A DNA stretch of 64,000 nt from JASHVB01 sp963762885 (GTDB lineage Bacteria; Pseudomonadota; Alphaproteobacteria; Acetobacterales; Acetobacteraceae): contig CAVXNH010000047.1 of assembly GCA_963762885.1 (NCBI GenBank), positions 1-64,000 on the forward strand. Direction: 5' to 3'. The translations under genes and the position numbers were made by a program. The notes under the pieces were generated by a model. It saw nothing but the letters and a program-made list of their open reading frames with translations. It searched no databases and was not told where the DNA came from. Every line of letters starts with the position of its first letter. Position 1 is the first letter of the stretch. Below, piece after piece: positions 62,398 through 64,000 of this stretch.

Positions 62398-63378
62398 TCA
62401 GTAGCCGCGCACCGTATCGAACCGGTTCGGCAGGGGCTTGTTGTCGCGCCACGCCCGCAAATTGTCGAGGAACAGGTCCAGGCTGCGCGGGTTGTACGTC
62501 GCGGGATCGTCGGCAGCGGTATGCGGGCTGATGATCAGGTTGGGCGTAGACCACAGCCGATGGCCCGGCGGGATCGGTTCCGGCGTGAACACGTCCAGCA
62601 CCGCGCCGGACAAGTGCCTCCCATCCAGCAGATCGCACAACGCATCCTGATCGAGCAATTCGCCTCGTCCGATATTCACAAGCCCCGCGCCGCGCGGCAG
62701 CAACGTCAGGCGCTCGCGATCCATCATGCCGCGTGTCGCGTCGGTCAGCGGGCAGGCAAGCAACAGGTATTCGGTGTGTGGCAGCACGTCATCCAGCCGG
62801 TCGGCGCCGATCACTTCAGCACAATCGGGATGCGGCGCCGGATGCGCCCGCACGCCGGTAACGTGCATGCCAAAGTGCGCGGCGTGCGATGCCGTCGCAC
62901 CACCCAAAGTGCCAAGGCCGATCACGGTCAGGCGTTTGCCGCGCAGCACGGTGCCCCACAGTTTCTGCCACTGTCCGGCGCGCTGGTGCGTCACCATCTC
63001 AGGCACGCGATTGGCGAGCATCAGTACGGACATGATGCCGAACTCGCCCGACTTCACCGCGTGGGTACCGCGATTGTTCAGCAGTGCCACGCCCGGCGGC
63101 AGCCAGTCAAACGGCGCCAGCCGGTCGAGCCCGGCATTGGTGACGAACAGCAGTTTCAGGTGCAGCGCAGCGCACGGAAACTGTGTGCGCACGACGCTGA
63201 CGTCGCAGACCAGAGCCTCGGCCTCGCGCATTGCCGCGGCGAAGTCGGCCTCGGTGGCGCCAAGGCTGACGGTGTGGCCGCCGCCGATGTCGGGCGCACG
63301 CGCGACGGCGCCATCCCATAGTGCGCGGGAGAATTCGAACAGCGGATCGTCGGCCGGGTTCTGGATGTGGATGCGCAT
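62398..63378 (-). CDS. D-isomer-specific 2-hydroxyacid dehydrogenase
   Basis: 326 residues, intact. The NAD-binding Rossmann motif is TVIGLGTLGGATASHAAHFG (154-160 GLGTLGG), and the catalytic triad is Arg238 (VNIGRGELLDQDAL), Glu267 (LDVFTPEPIP) and His286 (IISPHTAADDP). Similar to glyoxylate/hydroxypyruvate reductases (GhrA-like). It interconverts a 2-oxo acid and a D-2-hydroxy acid. Being the first gene of the pair 62398/61366, it likely forms an operon with the alcohol dehydrogenase and may handle a product of the island. Confidence 0.92.
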   Translation of the reverse strand: MRIHIQNPADDPLFEFSRALWDGAVARAPDIGGGHTVSLGATEADFAAAMREAEALVCDVSVVRTQFPCAALHLKLLFVTNAGLDRLAPFDWLPPGVALLNNRGTHAVKSGEFGIMSVLMLANRVPEMVTHQRAGQWQKLWGTVLRGKRLTVIGLGTLGGATASHAAHFGMHVTGVRAHPAPHPDCAEVIGADRLDDVLPHTEYLLLACPLTDATRGMMDRERLTLLPRGAGLVNIGRGELLDQDALCDLLDGRHLSGAVLDVFTPEPIPPGHRLWSTPNLIISPHTAADDPATYNPRSLDLFLDNLRAWRDNKPLPNRFDTVRGY

Positions 63379-63702
63379 GGAGGTTCAGCACACCTCTCCC
63401 GCCTTGGGCGGGGTTAGGGAGATAGCGAAGTTTGGTAACGTTCCTGGCGTACCGCGACAGCCATCTGTGTGATCATGCCAAGCCGCGCAGATGCGGCGCT
63501 CCAGTTTGCCTGGTCCACCGGCACTGGCAAGGTCCGCCATCAGCCAACGTCAGGAACTACCAACCGGCCAGATCGTAGCCGGATCAGCCCGTGCCCGCCA
63601 ATTCGGGGGGGCAGCCGAAGACACTCGGTATGCCGCAGCGGCTGGGTTTGACACCACAAGGGCCTGCGACAAACATGCGCCGGCAGCCCGAAGGAGCTTC
63701 AC
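63379..63702. other. Intergenic region (324 bp)
   Basis: No supported gene. It starts with a remnant of the CCTCTCCCGCC sequence (63391) without its second arm. Toward the end, GAAGGAGC precedes the TTG start of the secreted protein, so the promoter of that gene should lie here. Confidence 0.5.
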
Positions 63703-63966
63703 TTGGCCGGCATAGCATTTACGACCCGGAACAGCCTGCGTTGTAGGTTTGGCGGCAGAGTTTTCCTTATTGCGGCCTTGGTGGCCAGTGCATTGGGTTT
63801 CTGTTCGGCAGCGCATGCACAACTCAATCTGTTCAGTGGGTACAGGGGGCCGACACTCACGAAAGAGGATGTGGATGCACGCTCCGCTGCGGCACGAAAG
63901 CTCCTGAACGATGATCCGGCATCAGAGGGGCAGACAGAAACCTGGGGTCGGCCCGAAGACCGGTAA
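63703..63966 (+). CDS. Small secreted protein, 87 aa, unknown family
   Basis: TTG start placed 8 bases after GAAGGAG, which decides the start. A signal peptide (VFLIAALVASALGFCSAAHA, probably cleaved before QLNLFSG) is followed by a short mature domain with DVDARSAAARKLLNDDPASE and a polar end. No known domain is visible. Periplasmic or secreted by inference. The gene is complete, ending 34 bp before the window edge. Confidence 0.65.
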   Translation: MAGIAFTTRNSLRCRFGGRVFLIAALVASALGFCSAAHAQLNLFSGYRGPTLTKEDVDARSAAARKLLNDDPASEGQTETWGRPEDR

Positions 63967-64000
63967 CCAGGGGACGTTGACGATCCAACGAGTGTTTGAG

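Noticed and set aside
1..64000. CRISPR arrays, rRNA and tRNA genes
   Set aside because: No regularly spaced direct repeats and no cloverleaf with a GGTTCGAATC-type T arm were seen by eye. A tRNAscan or CRISPR search was not possible here.

Overview
The window is GC-rich, with strong G/C third-position bias. It carries ubiG, a COQ9-family gene, class III cyclase, entericidin, DUF3309 and two PEP-CTERM proteins, which together suggest an alphaproteobacterium, probably of the Acetobacteraceae/Rhodospirillales. That placement is inference from gene content and style; no rRNA or tRNA gene is visible to settle it.

Layout. 1-9.4 kb: housekeeping (5' end of a nitronate monooxygenase gene, lysC, a ParDE-like pair, ubiG, an isochorismatase-fold hydrolase, a cupin, a replicative dnaE). 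9.6-13.4 kb: a decayed accessory block, with an AAA ATPase plus DUF4276-like module broken by stops, frameshifts and a 1364-bp IS3-family insertion, followed by a broken HicAB pair. 13.7-19.7 kb: a membrane adenylate cyclase fused to an FGE-sulfatase domain, an IlvD/Edd dehydratase, a hybrid-free sensor kinase, a DUF3574 lipoprotein and an HU-like protein. 19.8-21.4 kb: an IS4-family (Tn5-like) element sitting inside a palindromic repeat. 21.5-30.8 kb: a DNA methyltransferase, lipid/envelope genes (DAG-kinase family, LpxH-like phosphoesterase, GT4), a PEP-CTERM vanadium-haloperoxidase-like protein, CAP, MaoC, entericidin, DUF3309 and prfC. 30.9-35 kb: toxin-antitoxin rich strip (MazF-like, FitAB/VapBC-like, AbiEii-like) with a PEP-CTERM gene and a decayed duplicate of the pcrA 5' end. 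35.1-45.9 kb: pcrA/uvrD, a PNPOx-like protein convergent with a MocR regulator, rpsU, def, coq9-like, Uma2 and its broken duplicate, an orphan 250-aa protein, and the Memo/AMMECR1 pair. 46.1-49.8 kb: pqiABC. 49.9-63.4 kb: an ATP-grasp gene and then a catabolic island (hyuA, hyuB, MFS permease, D-aminoacylase, enolase-superfamily enzyme, zinc-less alcohol dehydrogenase, D-2-hydroxyacid dehydrogenase) with a group II intron in the middle. The last gene encodes a small secreted protein.

How the genes work together. The clearest functional unit is the 51-63 kb island. An ATP-dependent hydantoinase/oxoprolinase pair, an anion-type permease and a D-acylamino acid deacylase, followed by epimerase- and dehydrogenase-type enzymes, look like a pathway for import and degradation of an N-acylated, D-configured or cyclic amide compound. 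PqiABC forms an envelope lipid-transfer set. LpxH-like, GT4 and DAG-kinase genes form an envelope lipid/glycan cluster. Two PEP-CTERM proteins imply an exosortase elsewhere in the genome.

Caveat for every reader. At least 17 genes, including the normally essential dnaE, are split by single-base indels. Most are +1 insertions of C or G, and they concentrate at 48-62 kb. Some breaks are clearly biological (IS insertion, premature stops, truncated duplicates). Many others look like base-calling errors of a draft assembly. Coordinates of such genes below span the whole homologous region across frames.
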